64,000 bases of DNA from Halomarina pelagica (GCF_024228315.1 NZ_CP100454.1:1054001-1118000); one strand, 5' to 3'. Positions 8,645 through 17,424 are shown, counted from the stretch's first letter. Numbers and translations are program-made. The notes: generated by a model not told the origin, from the letters alone.

Positions 8645-9153
8645 GGTATAACTATCTATATGATATTTTTGCTTATTGATGGGGTTTTGAATAGGTACTA
8701 AATGCTCACTTCACATCGAGACTGGAGTCAATACCGGTCACTGTAAATACCGGTGTGGTCCGCCTTCCCCTTGACTGCAGACATGGCGACGTCTCGTAAG
8801 ATGCGATGTGTACCGTCTACCGACACAAAATAGGGCAAACGTCACCTTATTTACTGTGACTCTGTCCGTGGAGCGAAAGTTGGAGTGCAACCTCCCTGCC
8901 GCTCTTACATTCTCGTGAGTTTCGTCCCAAAGTCCGGACGCACTAGAACGTTGAACCGACGGTCTGACCCCCGAACGCCCCTCTGTCCGATTCCAGTCTC
9001 TCGGTCTCGCCGCCGGTCGTCGGTGTTCGATGCACGTTTTCGATGATACCGAACCGACCGGCGATAGAGATATACACGAAAATGCTCAAAATCTGCGGTC
9101 GGGGCGGGTCGGCATGGAAACCGCTTTGTACCGCCCGTCGGGACCCCCACCTG
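8645..9153. other. Intergenic region ending the AT-rich island; purC promoter near its end
   Basis: No gene is supported in these 509 bases. The first 250 bases are AT-rich and continue the island; GC rises towards purC. An AT-rich GAGATATACAC near 9066 is the best promoter-like element for purC, though it lies some 85 bases before the chosen start. Short ORFs on both strands look accidental. Confidence 0.45.
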
Positions 9154-10173
9154 ATGACGAGCGTCAAGGAGTTCCGGGTGGAGGAGGCGGCGACCCCGGA
9201 GCGGCTCGGCCGCGGCGCGTTCCGGTTCACCGACGACTACTCCGTGTTCGACTGGGGGAAGATGCCCGACGAGATCCCGGGCAAGGGCGCGGCGCTCTGC
9301 GCGATGGGCGCGGCCAACTTCGAACTGCTGGAGGAAGACGGGCTCCCCACGCACTACCGGGGCGTGGTGGTCGAGGGTGAGGTCGTCCCGCTCGAGGAGG
9401 CCGCGCGACCGCCCCGCGAGATGGCGATCGACCTCACGCAGGTCCCGGCCCTCCCTCACGAGGGCCGGGACTACGACTACGACGCCTTCCACGCCGCGGC
9501 GGGCGGGAACTACCTGATCCCGCTGGAGATCGTCTTCCGCAACACGGTCCCCGTCGGCTCTAGCCTCCGCTCGCGGGGCGACCCGGCGGACTTCGGCCTC
9601 GACCGCGAGGCGTGGCCCGACGAGCCGGTGGCCCTCCCCGAGCCGGTCGTGGAGTTCTCGACGAAGTACGAGGAGTCGGACCGCTACCTCTCCCGGGAGG
9701 AGGCCGACCGCATCGCCGGGCGGGCGAGCGTCGCCGACCTCGAATCGATCGCGCGGGAGGTGAACGCGCTCGTGACCGAGCGCGCCGCGGCGGCGGGGCT
9801 GACCCACGAGGACGGCAAGATCGAGTGTCTCTACTTCGACGGCGAGGTGCGCGTCGCCGACGTGGTCGGTACGTTCGACGAGAACCGCTTCTCCTACGAC
9901 GGCCAGCAGGTCTCGAAGGAGGTCGTCCGCCAGTATCACAAACGGGAGCAACCCGAGTGGGTCGAGGCGGTGGCCCGCGCGAAGGAGGAGGCGGAGGCCC
10001 GGGACGTCGCCGACTGGCGGACGCTCTGTGCGCGCGACCCCGAACCGCTCCCCGAGGGCGTCCTCCGTGCGGCGAGCGACCTCTACCGCGCCGGCGCGAA
10101 CGCCTACCTCGGGCGCGACCTGTTCGACGCGCCGCCGCTTTCCGAGGCGGTCGAGGCGGCGCGGGAGCTGTAG
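9154..10173 (+). CDS. purC: Phosphoribosylaminoimidazole-succinocarboxamide synthase PurC (339 aa)
   Basis: PurC joins CAIR and aspartate with ATP to make SAICAR in de novo purine synthesis. Family features are the early segment [15 protein letters not shown], the [18 protein letters not shown] block around residues 125-145, and [15 protein letters not shown]. The later [30 protein letters not shown] carries acidic active-site residues. The frame is open back to 9043, but the ATG at 9154 ([11 protein letters not shown]) begins the conserved part. Haloarchaeal PurC enzymes are longer than the bacterial ones, and this one fits. It converges on purU, with purS and purQ beyond. Confidence 0.93.
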   Translation: MTSVKEFRVEEAATPERLGRGAFRFTDDYSVFDWGKMPDEIPGKGAALCAMGAANFELLEEDGLPTHYRGVVVEGEVVPLEEAARPPREMAIDLTQVPALPHEGRDYDYDAFHAAAGGNYLIPLEIVFRNTVPVGSSLRSRGDPADFGLDREAWPDEPVALPEPVVEFSTKYEESDRYLSREEADRIAGRASVADLESIAREVNALVTERAAAAGLTHEDGKIECLYFDGEVRVADVVGTFDENRFSYDGQQVSKEVVRQYHKREQPEWVEAVARAKEEAEARDVADWRTLCARDPEPLPEGVLRAASDLYRAGANAYLGRDLFDAPPLSEAVEAAREL

Positions 10174-10194
10174 CGGTTCTCACCCCGTCGCGAC

Positions 10195-11184
10195 TCAGTC
10201 GTCGTCCGATCCGGCCTCGACGCCGGCGGTCGCCCCCTCGCCCTCCCGGTCGCGCTTGTTCGCGTCCACCGGCGTCTCGGGGTTGGCCGCCTGCGCCTCC
10301 TCGGGGAGGCCGAGCTGGTAGTCCCCGTCGGCCTCCTCGCGGAGGTGGGTGCGACCGTGGTAGACGGCGAGCGCCCCGTCGAGGTGGAGCTTCACGGCCT
10401 CGACCAGCGCCTCGGCTTCGAGGGGCTGTCCGCGGGCTTCGAGTTCCTCGACGGTCGCGCCGTCGGGGACGTCGAAGGCGCGCTGGGCGACGACCGGTCC
10501 CTGGTCGAGGTCGGTCGTGACGTAGTGGGCGGTGACGCCCGCGATGCGGACGCCCTCCTCGCGGGCCTGCCGGTACGCCTCCGCGCCGGGGAAGGCGGGC
10601 AGGAGCGAGGGATGGACGTTGATGATGCGCCCCTCGTAGCGGAAGACGACGTTCGGTCCCAGGATGCGCATGTAGCGCGCGAGCACCACGAGGTCCACGT
10701 CGTGCTCGTCGAGCACGTCGATGAGCCACTCCTCGTCGGGCACGCCCGCCCCGTCGCCGACGTCGTAGAAGGGAATGTCCGCCGCCTCGGCGACCGGCGC
10801 GAGGTCGTCGTGGTTGCCGACGACGACGCTCAGTTCGGCGTCGATCTCTCCGGCGTCGCGGGCCGCGATCAGCGCCTCCAGACAGTGGGACTCCTTCGTG
10901 ACGAGCACGGCGATGCGGCGCGTCTCGCGGTCGCTCGGGAAACGCACGCGGATCTCCTGTCCCAGCTCCTCCCCGAGGTCGTGCAGCGCCTCGCGGAGCG
11001 TCTCGGGTTTGACGACCATGTCGCTCGTGTCGACGTGGAGGGTCATCCGGAAGACCCCGTCCTGGACCGCCTGGTCCAGGTCCTCGACGTTGACGCCGCG
11101 CTCGAACAGCAGCGTCGTCACCCGCGCGATGATGCCCTTCTTGTCGCTCCCGATGACCGTGACCTCCGTGAGGTCGCTCGTCAT
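10195..11184 (-). CDS. purU: Formyltetrahydrofolate deformylase / GAR-transformylase-like PurU (329 aa)
   Basis: An N-terminal ACT domain (about 1-85, beginning VTVIGSDKKGIIARV) is followed by a formyl-transferase domain. The catalytic triad typical of the family is visible as N189 and H191 in INVHPSLLPAF and D227 in TTDLDQGPVVAQ. The enzyme releases formate from 10-formyl-THF; in archaea it may feed purine one-carbon steps. A roughly 55-residue C-terminal extension, acidic and low in complexity, follows the domain. The start at 11184 is preferred because the upstream 46 codons have no conserved character. Its position between purC and purSQ points to purine synthesis. Whether it works as a hydrolase or as the GAR transformylase cannot be read from sequence. 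Confidence 0.85.
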   Translation of the reverse strand: MTSDLTEVTVIGSDKKGIIARVTTLLFERGVNVEDLDQAVQDGVFRMTLHVDTSDMVVKPETLREALHDLGEELGQEIRVRFPSDRETRRIAVLVTKESHCLEALIAARDAGEIDAELSVVVGNHDDLAPVAEAADIPFYDVGDGAGVPDEEWLIDVLDEHDVDLVVLARYMRILGPNVVFRYEGRIINVHPSLLPAFPGAEAYRQAREEGVRIAGVTAHYVTTDLDQGPVVAQRAFDVPDGATVEELEARGQPLEAEALVEAVKLHLDGALAVYHGRTHLREEADGDYQLGLPEEAQAANPETPVDANKRDREGEGATAGVEAGSDDD

Positions 11185-11357
11185 CGGGGTACCTCCGTCG
11201 CTCGGCCGGCGGACTCGCTCATGTTCCCCCGAACGCTCCCGGACGATGAAAAACGCGACGTTCCGCGCAAACTCGGCGGCGGGCACGGATGGACACGTTC
11301 GTGCACACCAGTGCGACAACACAAGCGTTTTGATGCACGACCGCGGTCATTCGACCG

Positions 11358-11609
11358 ATGACCGCCTACACGGCGACCGTCACGGTCAGGCTGAAGCGGG
11401 GCGTCCTCGACCCGGAGGCCGAGACGACGAAGCGCGCGCTCTCCCGCCTCGGGTTCGAACTGGAGGGGCTCCGGTCGACCGATCGCTACGAGGTCGACCT
11501 CGACGCCGAGAGCGCGGACGCGGCCGCCGCCCGCGCCGAGGAGATGGCCGAGCGCCTGCTCGCGAACCCGACCATCCACGACTACGAGGTCAGCGTCGAG
11601 GAGCGATGA
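11358..11609 (+). CDS. purS: FGAM synthase subunit PurS (83 aa)
   Basis: PurS is the small structural subunit that links PurQ and PurL in phosphoribosylformylglycinamidine synthase. The 83-residue size and the pattern TVTVRLKRGVLDPEAETTKR...LGFE...NPTIHDYEV are typical. Its stop codon overlaps the start of purQ (ATGA), so the two are translationally coupled. purL is not in this window. An element-poor spacer of about 170 bases separates it from the divergent purU. Confidence 0.93.
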   Translation: MTAYTATVTVRLKRGVLDPEAETTKRALSRLGFELEGLRSTDRYEVDLDAESADAAAARAEEMAERLLANPTIHDYEVSVEER

Positions 11610-12292
11610 CGACGGTCTCGATCCTCCAGTTCGGCGGGTCGAACTGCGACCGCGACGCCGAGCGCGCGCTCGAGTACCTCGGGATCGACGCCGAGCGCGT
11701 CTGGTACGAGGACGGCCTGCCCGAGGACGCCGACGGGATCCTCCTGCCCGGCGGTTTCTCCTACGGCGACTACCTCCGAGCCGGGGCGATGGCCGCCCGC
11801 GCGCCGGTGATGGAGGCGGTGCGCGCCCGCGTCGAGGCGGGCGTCCCCGTCCTCGGGGTCTGCAACGGCGCGCAGATCGGCTGCGAGGCGGGGTTGACCC
11901 CCGGCGCGTTCACCACCAACGCCAGCGCGCGCTTCCAGTGCGAGCGCGTCCGCCTCCGCGTCGAGAACGCCGACACGCCCTGGACCCGCGCCTACGACGA
12001 GGGCGAGGTGCTCTCGATCCCCATCGCCCACGGCGAGGGTCGCTTCGAGATCGACGAGGCGGCGTACGACCGTCTCGTCGAGGAGGACCGCGTCCTGTTT
12101 CGCTACTGCGACGCCGACGGCGAGGTCACCGACGCGGCGAACCCCAACGGCTCCAGGGGCAACGTCGCGGGCGTCCTCGGCGAGCGCGACACCGTCGCCG
12201 TGCTGATGCCCCACCCCGAGCGCGCCACGCTCCCCGACCTCGGCGGGACCGACGGCCAGGGGATCCTGCGCGGGTTCGAGAACGGCGCGTAG
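11606..12292 (+). CDS. purQ: FGAM synthase glutaminase subunit PurQ (228 aa)
   Basis: Class I glutamine amidotransferase that supplies ammonia to PurL in the fourth step of purine synthesis. The nucleophile is C86 in GVCNGAQ, and the His/Glu pair is in MPHPER near residue 200. It opens with the family-specific ILQFGGSNCDRD. The ATG at 11606 overlaps the purS stop by four bases; the longer open frame upstream is not coding. A C-run tract follows the gene immediately downstream. Confidence 0.95.
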   Translation: MTTVSILQFGGSNCDRDAERALEYLGIDAERVWYEDGLPEDADGILLPGGFSYGDYLRAGAMAARAPVMEAVRARVEAGVPVLGVCNGAQIGCEAGLTPGAFTTNASARFQCERVRLRVENADTPWTRAYDEGEVLSIPIAHGEGRFEIDEAAYDRLVEEDRVLFRYCDADGEVTDAANPNGSRGNVAGVLGERDTVAVLMPHPERATLPDLGGTDGQGILRGFENGA

Positions 12293-12312
12293 GTCCGTCG
12301 GGCCTCTCCGAT

Positions 12313-12370
12313 CCCACCCCGTACCCTCAATCCCTCACGCCCCGTATCCCCACCCTGCACGCCCCTCCCC
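12313..12370. repeat. C-run tract (G-runs on the minus strand), possible G-quadruplex
   Basis: About ten runs of three or four C's, separated by one to six bases, follow purQ. The minus strand therefore carries ten G-runs in less than 60 bases, which meets the usual pattern for quadruplex-forming DNA. The RNA made by read-through from purQ would carry the C-rich strand. A role as a transcription-end or pausing site is only a guess. Confidence 0.45.
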
Positions 12371-12407
12371 GTATCACGCTGCGCCGCCCGCACCCTCCGC
12401 GTCGCAG

Positions 12408-12554
12408 TCACCGCCGGAGCCGCGAGGGGTCCGCCGTCGCGGCGACGACGGCCAGCAGGACGCTGACGACGCTCGCGAGGCCGACCGCGATGGGCAAGAA
12501 CGACCCCGCGACGACTATTCTGGCGGTAACGCCGTCGACGTTCGTTCCATCCAT
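12408..12554 (-). CDS. Possible small one-helix membrane protein (48 aa)
   Basis: The frame begins MDGTNVDGVTARIVVAGSF and holds a single long hydrophobic stretch (about residues 12-41, rich in Val/Ala/Leu), ending in SRLRR. A related start, MTSRIITAGLFLLIGIGS, occurs at 12931-12878 in a decayed context. That repetition suggests a real gene family rather than chance. It is too short for confident identification. It lies downstream of the STAND/TumE locus in the same direction. Confidence 0.4.
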   Translation of the reverse strand: MDGTNVDGVTARIVVAGSFLPIAVGLASVVSVLLAVVAATADPSRLRR

Positions 12555-12599
12555 CAATAATTCTATCGTGGTGACGTAAATCGGGCCGCGTGGCGGACT

Positions 12600-12931
12600 A
12601 CGCGCCCGCTCGATCGCCGCAGTCGTCGGTCACCGTTCGCTCGAAGCGCTGACGGGCGGCCGGCCGCCGGCGAACTCGACCGGATCGACCGTCCGTCGGG
12701 CAGGTGTCTGCGGTAGTGCGGTGCGCCGGGGCGATCGGAGACGTCGTCTCTGATACCCGGACCGTCGTCGTCCGCGGCGTCGGCAGTCTCGGCGTCCTCG
12801 TCGCCGGATCGGTCACCCCCCCTCGCGGACGCACGGCGCGATCGCCTCGCGTTCGGCGACCGCCTCCGACGCGTCGCGGAGCCGATACCGATCAGTAAGA
12901 ACAATCCTGCGGTGATGATTCGCGAGGTCAC
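12600..12931 (-). pseudogene. Mosaic of decayed copies: small membrane ORF start, TPR-gene 3' end, TumE-like gene
   Basis: Reading down the minus strand there are three pieces. The first is a truncated start like that of the 48-residue membrane ORF (12931-12878). The second is a near-identical copy of the last about 70 bases of the large STAND/TPR gene (12814-12884, matching 13841-13909). The third is a diverged copy of the TumE-like gene (12618-12800, matching 13453-13638), with PGAPHYRRHLPDG against PGAPHHHKHQPDG. None is intact. The order shows an ancestral duplication of the locus followed by deletion of most of the TPR gene. Confidence 0.65.
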
Positions 12932-12997
12932 GTTATCAGTGTCTGTTCTATCCCTCGGACAACACTATCGTAGTGCGGTGAGCGGCTCGTGTCGGGA

Positions 12998-13453
12998 CTA
13001 TACACCCGCCCGATCGCGCGCTGGCTGCCGCTCGGGACGGTTCAGCGGCAGGTCGACCTCGATTCGGTCGTACCAGACGGTCGGGCGCTTCGACCGGCCC
13101 ACTTGCTCGAAGTCGAGCAGACCGAGCGCTTCGAGTTCTTCGAGGTTGCGATGGACCTGTCGGACGTCGCGGTCGACCAGCCGGGCCGTCTCGCGGATGC
13201 TGTCCGGTCGTTCGGCGACGAGCACCCGTAGCAATTCGAGCGTCTTCGGCCGAGTGACGCGGTGGACGTCTTCGGCGTCGCGATAGACGCACTCGAAGTG
13301 CGGGTCGGGTGTCTCGCCGCGGTCGACGGCCTCGAGTGCGTCGAGTAGCCCCTCCTCGTCACCCTCGCGGTAGCGGATGTACATCACGCGGTCACCGTCG
13401 GAGCGGTCGGTGTCGGTGGCATCTGTGTCGGAGTTAGTCCCATGGTTCGTCAT
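12998..13453 (-). CDS. HVO_A0114/TumA-family winged-helix antitoxin-like protein (151 aa)
   Basis: A DNA-binding protein with an acidic N-terminal tail and a winged helix at about residues 65-120: TRPKTLELLRVLVAERPDSIRETARLVDRDVRQVHRNLEELEALGLL. The closing segment VWYDRIEVDLPL is typical of the HVO_A0114 family that accompanies TumE toxins. It overlaps the end of the TumE-like gene by 20 bases, giving the toxin-first, antitoxin-second order common for this type. It most likely neutralises the partner and represses the operon. The pairing is strong evidence; the biochemical role is inferred from the family. Confidence 0.8.
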   Translation of the reverse strand: MTNHGTNSDTDATDTDRSDGDRVMYIRYREGDEEGLLDALEAVDRGETPDPHFECVYRDAEDVHRVTRPKTLELLRVLVAERPDSIRETARLVDRDVRQVHRNLEELEALGLLDFEQVGRSKRPTVWYDRIEVDLPLNRPERQPARDRAGV

Positions 13454-13778
13454 AGTCGTCGGTCACCTCTCGCTTGAAGCGCCGATAGAGCGGTCGGACG
13501 CCGGTGAACTCGACCGGATCGACCGTCCCATCGGGCTGGTGTTTGTGGTGGTGCGGTGCGCCGGGATGATCGGGAAAGTTATCGTACCGGATAACCGTGC
13601 CGTCGTCGTTTGCGACCTCGGCAGCCTCGGCGTCCCTGTAACCGTACTGCATCCCGTATTTCACCCCGTCAGGGTACCGCGTAGACGCAGGGACGGACCA
13701 CACGCGAACGTCGGCGAACGTCTCGCCGAAGTCTTCACGGCGCTTGATCAACAACGTCGCCGCGCCGTCCTCCGCCAT
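13434..13778 (-). CDS. TumE-family toxin-like protein (114 aa)
   Basis: The sequence shows the family layout: an early basic-acidic strand region, the VWSVPASTRYPDGVKYGMQYGYR core, DGTVIRYDNFPDHPG, a histidine-rich HHHKHQPDG, and a closing PLYRRFKREVTDDY. TumE proteins are putative toxins of a type II-like system with an HTH antitoxin, and the adjacent overlapping gene encodes exactly such a partner. A decayed second copy lies 0.8 kb away at 12618-12800. The large STAND/TPR gene ends about 60 bases upstream and runs in the same direction, so all three could be on one transcript. Confidence 0.75.
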   Translation of the reverse strand: MAEDGAATLLIKRREDFGETFADVRVWSVPASTRYPDGVKYGMQYGYRDAEAAEVANDDGTVIRYDNFPDHPGAPHHHKHQPDGTVDPVEFTGVRPLYRRFKREVTDDYDEPWD

Positions 13779-13839
13779 CGTCTGTCGCTATGGGCCATAC
13801 CGTGTTAACTGTTGTTGTCGATAACAACACCGGCGGCGT

Positions 13840-16800
13840 TCACCCCTCCTCGCGGACGCACGGCGCGATCGCCTCGCGTTCGGCGATCGCCTCCGACGCG
13901 TCGAGGCCGTTGCGCTCGGCCAGCGTGATCGCCTCCTCGCACTGGGCGAGCGCCTCTGGCGCGTCGCCGAGTTCGGCGAGTGCGTCGGCGAGGTGGAGGT
14001 GGGTATCGACGACGTCCGGAACCGCGCCGATGGCGGTGAACGCGGCGAGGGCCGCCTCGTGGCGCTCGCGGGCGACCTCGTGCTCGCCGCGGGCGGCAGC
14101 GAGCAGTCCCAGTTCGACGAGCGTCCGGGCCTCGCCGTACCGGTGGCCGCCGTCGCGACACCGCGCGAGGCTCGCCCGGAGGCGCTCGCGGGCGGTCTCG
14201 AACGCGCCGCGCTCGCGGGCGAGCCGACCCAGCAGGCGGAGGGCCTCCGCCTCGCCGCGGACCTCGCCGCTCTCGCGGTAGCGCGCGAGGCCGCGCTCGG
14301 CGTACTCGGTCGCGGCTTCGTCGTCCCCCCGGCGGTGGGCGACCCGGCCGAGGTTGACGAGGCTCTGGGCCTCGCCGATGCCGTCGCCGATGTCGCGGCG
14401 GTGTTCCAGACTCCGCCGGTAGCGCGACTCGGCGGACGAGAGGTCGCCGCGCCGCCGGTCCACGTCGCCGAGTTTGTTCAGGCAGTGGGCGATCCCCTGC
14501 GTGTCGCCGACGTCGCGGTAGGCGTCTAGCCCGCGCTCGTGGTACTCGACGCTCGCGTCGAACTCGCCGCGGAGCTGGGCGACGTGGCCCAGGTTGTGCA
14601 GGCAGTTGGCCTCCCCGAGTCGGTCGCCGATGTCGCGGTACGTGTCGAGCGCCTGCGTGAGGGAGCGTTCCGAGGCGTCGAGGTCGCCGCGCGTCCGCCA
14701 GAGGTTCCCCAGGTTGTTCAGCGTGTCCGCCTCCGTCCGTCGGTCGCCGGCGGCGCGGTAGTGATCGAGGCAGGACCGGTAGTGGTCGACGGCGGACGCG
14801 AGGTCGCCCAGCGAGTCGAGGATGGTGGCGAGGTTGAACTGCGCGTCCGCCTCCGCGCGGCGGTCGTCCATTGCGCGGTAGCGCTCCAGGCAGTCCCGGA
14901 GGTACGCCTCGGCCACGTCGAGGTCGCCGCGCGACCACGCGACGATGCCGAGGTTGTTTGTCACGTCGGCCTCGCCCTGCTCGTCGCCCGCCGCGCGGTA
15001 GGCGGCCAGGCTCCGCTCGTAGAACGACTCGGCGTCGTCGAACTCGCTGCGCCGGAGCGCGACGGTCCCGCGAAACTTCAGGCTGCGGGCGTGGAGGATC
15101 GCCGCCTCGGCGTCGTCCGCGCCGTCGGCGAGCGAGGCGAGGTACTCGAACTCGCGCTCGGCGGCGTCGAGGCGGCCGGCGCGCAGCGACATCTCCCCCC
15201 GCCACTGCGTGCAGCGCACCGCCAGTTCGGGCGAGCACGCCGCCGGGAGGTCGATGCGCGAGTAGGCGCTCGACCCGTACAGCGGCGCGAGTCCCGGCCG
15301 CGAGAGGCCGAGTGCGAACACCCGCTCGACGGTCGCGTCCGCCCACTCGCCCGGATCGGCGGAGATCCCCCTGATCGCGGGTGCCGCGCCGTGGAACTCC
15401 CACTCGATGCGCGCCCGGCGCGTCTCGTCGTCGGCGAGCGACAGCAGGGCGGTCACGACGCGACCGAACCGGCGTTCCGCGGCGTGCTCTCCCTCCTGCT
15501 CGGTCAGGTGGCGGAGGAACAGCGCCGACCACGATTCGTGGACCGAGCGGTACGGCGCGTCTCCCCCGTCGTCGACGCGCCCGAAGATGACCCGTCCGTC
15601 CAGCAGGTCGAGCGCGTCGGCGACGGCGTCGTGATCGTCGTCCGCCGCGAGCGCGTGGACGAGGTCGGGAGAGACGCCCACGTCCGCGGCGTTGAGGAGG
15701 TTGACGAGCGTGCCGACGTCGAGCGCGCGGTCGCCCGCATCGCGGAGGCGGTCGTACGTCCGGCCGACGTCCTCGGTGAGCGTCGTCGGCGTCGCGCTCC
15801 CGTAGGAGGCGAGCGGGTCGACCGACAGCGCGAGGCGGTGGAGCACGACGAGCAGGTCGGCGGGGTCCCCGTCGTCGCCCCCGTCGAGGCCGTCGAGCAG
15901 GTCGTCTACCGCGAGGTCGACGCGCCGCCCCGTCGTCGCCTCGAAGTGCCGGACGAACCGCTCGCACTCGGTGGCGGTGAGACCGGGGATGCGGACGCGC
16001 TCGACCGCCTCGCTCCGGTAGTCGGCGACGCGCGCGTCCGGCGGGAGGGCGGAGGGGTCCTCCCACTCCCGCTCGCGCGCGTCCACGAGGAGCGACACCG
16101 AGGGGTCGTCGCGGTACTCGGCCAGCGCGCCGAAGACGGCGACCGCCTCCTCGCGGAGGGCGTCCTCGACGACCACGAGCGCGTGGCCGTCGGTCCCGTC
16201 CAGGTACGTGCGGAGCGCGCCGACCGAGGCGAACGCCTCACCGGTGCCGCGCTTGCGGTAGAGGACCGGGCCGTGACCCGCCTCGAACCAGCGGTGCGCG
16301 ACCGTCTTGCAGACGGTGCTCTTGCCCGAGCCCGGCGGGCCGACGAGCGCGCGGTCGCCGCCCGCCCGCAGGTCGTCGAGCAGGTCGTCCGCGAGGGAGC
16401 GCCGCTCGCCGTCGCGGACGTACGTCCGGTTCACCGCGTACCCCGCCGCCACCTCCGCGAGGTCGAGGCCGGTGCGCCAGCTCGTCGTCGGCGGGGCGGG
16501 CGAGCGGGCGGCGAAGTACTCGTCGGTGAGTTCGACGAACCCCTCGCGTTCGAGGACGCGGCGGTCCTCGCGCTCGTCGCCGCGCGTCGCGTCGCCGGGG
16601 GAGGCGGCGAGGCGACGCGTACCGGGGGCGAGCGAGCTGGCGGCGTCCGTGACGTCGGTCGCCGCCCCGCGGACGCGCTCGACGTAGCCCGTCGCCCAGT
16701 CGAGGGCGGCGTCGGCGTCGGTGCGGTAGACGCCGCTTCGCGCGCCGCCGTCGTAGGTGACGCAGACGGCCGCGCGGGTCCAGTCCCGTCGCTCCGCGAC

Positions 16801-17424
16801 GAGGAGGGTACAGGGCGGCGTCCGCTCGCCGCGGGCGACGCTCGCGCCGCCGTCGGCCAGTTCGCGGAGCGTGTCGGGGAACCGGCGACACAGCGTCTCG
16901 TGGAGGTCGGGACCCACGACGAGGTCGAGCGCGATCGAGCCGTCCGCCACGCGCTCCTGGAACAGCCCCAGCAGGCGCGGGTCCGCCACGACCGGGACGA
17001 CGGCGGTCAGGCGACTCGCCGACGAGACGCACTCGCGGAGCATCGGCGGCAGTTCGTACGGCGTGAGGTCGTCGGTCGGCGCGCGCTCGACGCCGACGAG
17101 CACGTCGGGTCGAACGCCGCAGTCGTCGGGCAGCGACCGGAGCAGGTCGACCGAGTCGACGATCGCGCCGATCGTCTCGACGACGTCGCGGTACTCCTCG
17201 ACGGCGAGCCGCCCCGCGAGCGAGGCGGTGTACCCGCCGTCGGTCCGCTCGACCAGCCCCTCGAGTTCGAGTTCGCGCAGCGCCCGGTCCACCGTCGAAC
17301 GCGAACAGTCGAGCCCCTCGACGAGGGCTCGCTTCCGGCGCGGACCCCCACTGAGGCGCTCGAGGAACGCCCTTCGACGCCGAAGCAGTCGAACGAACTC
17401 GTCGTCCGCGTCGCGCTCGTCCAT
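13840..17424 (-). CDS. Winged-helix / STAND-type NTPase / TPR-repeat protein (1194 aa)
   Basis: Three parts are visible. Residues about 10-250 look like a complete haloarchaeal winged-helix regulator with its sensor domain: CSRSTVDRALRELELEGLVERTDGGY in the HTH, then VLVGVERAPTDDLTPYELP. A P-loop NTPase follows, with Walker A GPPGSGKST near residues 361-369 and a Walker B-like HALVVVEDAL near 420. From about residue 740 to the end there are roughly ten 40-residue TPR units, each with a NLG or LG core. This is a STAND-like architecture (sensor/adaptor, NTPase switch, TPR superstructure) like MalT or NLR-type antiviral proteins, but with the HTH at the N-terminus. It lies just upstream of a TumE/TumA-like pair in the same direction. 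It may be a ligand-switched transcription regulator or part of a defence module; the ligand is unknown. Confidence 0.8.
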   Translation of the reverse strand: MDERDADDEFVRLLRRRRAFLERLSGGPRRKRALVEGLDCSRSTVDRALRELELEGLVERTDGGYTASLAGRLAVEEYRDVVETIGAIVDSVDLLRSLPDDCGVRPDVLVGVERAPTDDLTPYELPPMLRECVSSASRLTAVVPVVADPRLLGLFQERVADGSIALDLVVGPDLHETLCRRFPDTLRELADGGASVARGERTPPCTLLVAERRDWTRAAVCVTYDGGARSGVYRTDADAALDWATGYVERVRGAATDVTDAASSLAPGTRRLAASPGDATRGDEREDRRVLEREGFVELTDEYFAARSPAPPTTSWRTGLDLAEVAAGYAVNRTYVRDGERRSLADDLLDDLRAGGDRALVGPPGSGKSTVCKTVAHRWFEAGHGPVLYRKRGTGEAFASVGALRTYLDGTDGHALVVVEDALREEAVAVFGALAEYRDDPSVSLLVDAREREWEDPSALPPDARVADYRSEAVERVRIPGLTATECERFVRHFEATTGRRVDLAVDDLLDGLDGGDDGDPADLLVVLHRLALSVDPLASYGSATPTTLTEDVGRTYDRLRDAGDRALDVGTLVNLLNAADVGVSPDLVHALAADDDHDAVADALDLLDGRVIFGRVDDGGDAPYRSVHESWSALFLRHLTEQEGEHAAERRFGRVVTALLSLADDETRRARIEWEFHGAAPAIRGISADPGEWADATVERVFALGLSRPGLAPLYGSSAYSRIDLPAACSPELAVRCTQWRGEMSLRAGRLDAAEREFEYLASLADGADDAEAAILHARSLKFRGTVALRRSEFDDAESFYERSLAAYRAAGDEQGEADVTNNLGIVAWSRGDLDVAEAYLRDCLERYRAMDDRRAEADAQFNLATILDSLGDLASAVDHYRSCLDHYRAAGDRRTEADTLNNLGNLWRTRGDLDASERSLTQALDTYRDIGDRLGEANCLHNLGHVAQLRGEFDASVEYHERGLDAYRDVGDTQGIAHCLNKLGDVDRRRGDLSSAESRYRRSLEHRRDIGDGIGEAQSLVNLGRVAHRRGDDEAATEYAERGLARYRESGEVRGEAEALRLLGRLARERGAFETARERLRASLARCRDGGHRYGEARTLVELGLLAAARGEHEVARERHEAALAAFTAIGAVPDVVDTHLHLADALAELGDAPEALAQCEEAITLAERNGLDASEAIAEREAIAPCVREEG
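13900..15090 (-). repeat. 120-base tandem periodicity (TPR-coding)
   Basis: About ten imperfect repeats with a 120-base period encode the 40-residue TPR units of the STAND protein. Blocks such as GAGGTCGCCGCG and GGTCGCCGATGTCGCGGTA recur at regular spacing. This is coding repetition, not a CRISPR array or satellite. Confidence 0.85.

Noticed and set aside
13900-15090. Regular repeats resembling a CRISPR-like array
   Set aside because: The period is 120 bases, spacers are not unique, and the repeats keep a reading frame as 40-residue TPR units.
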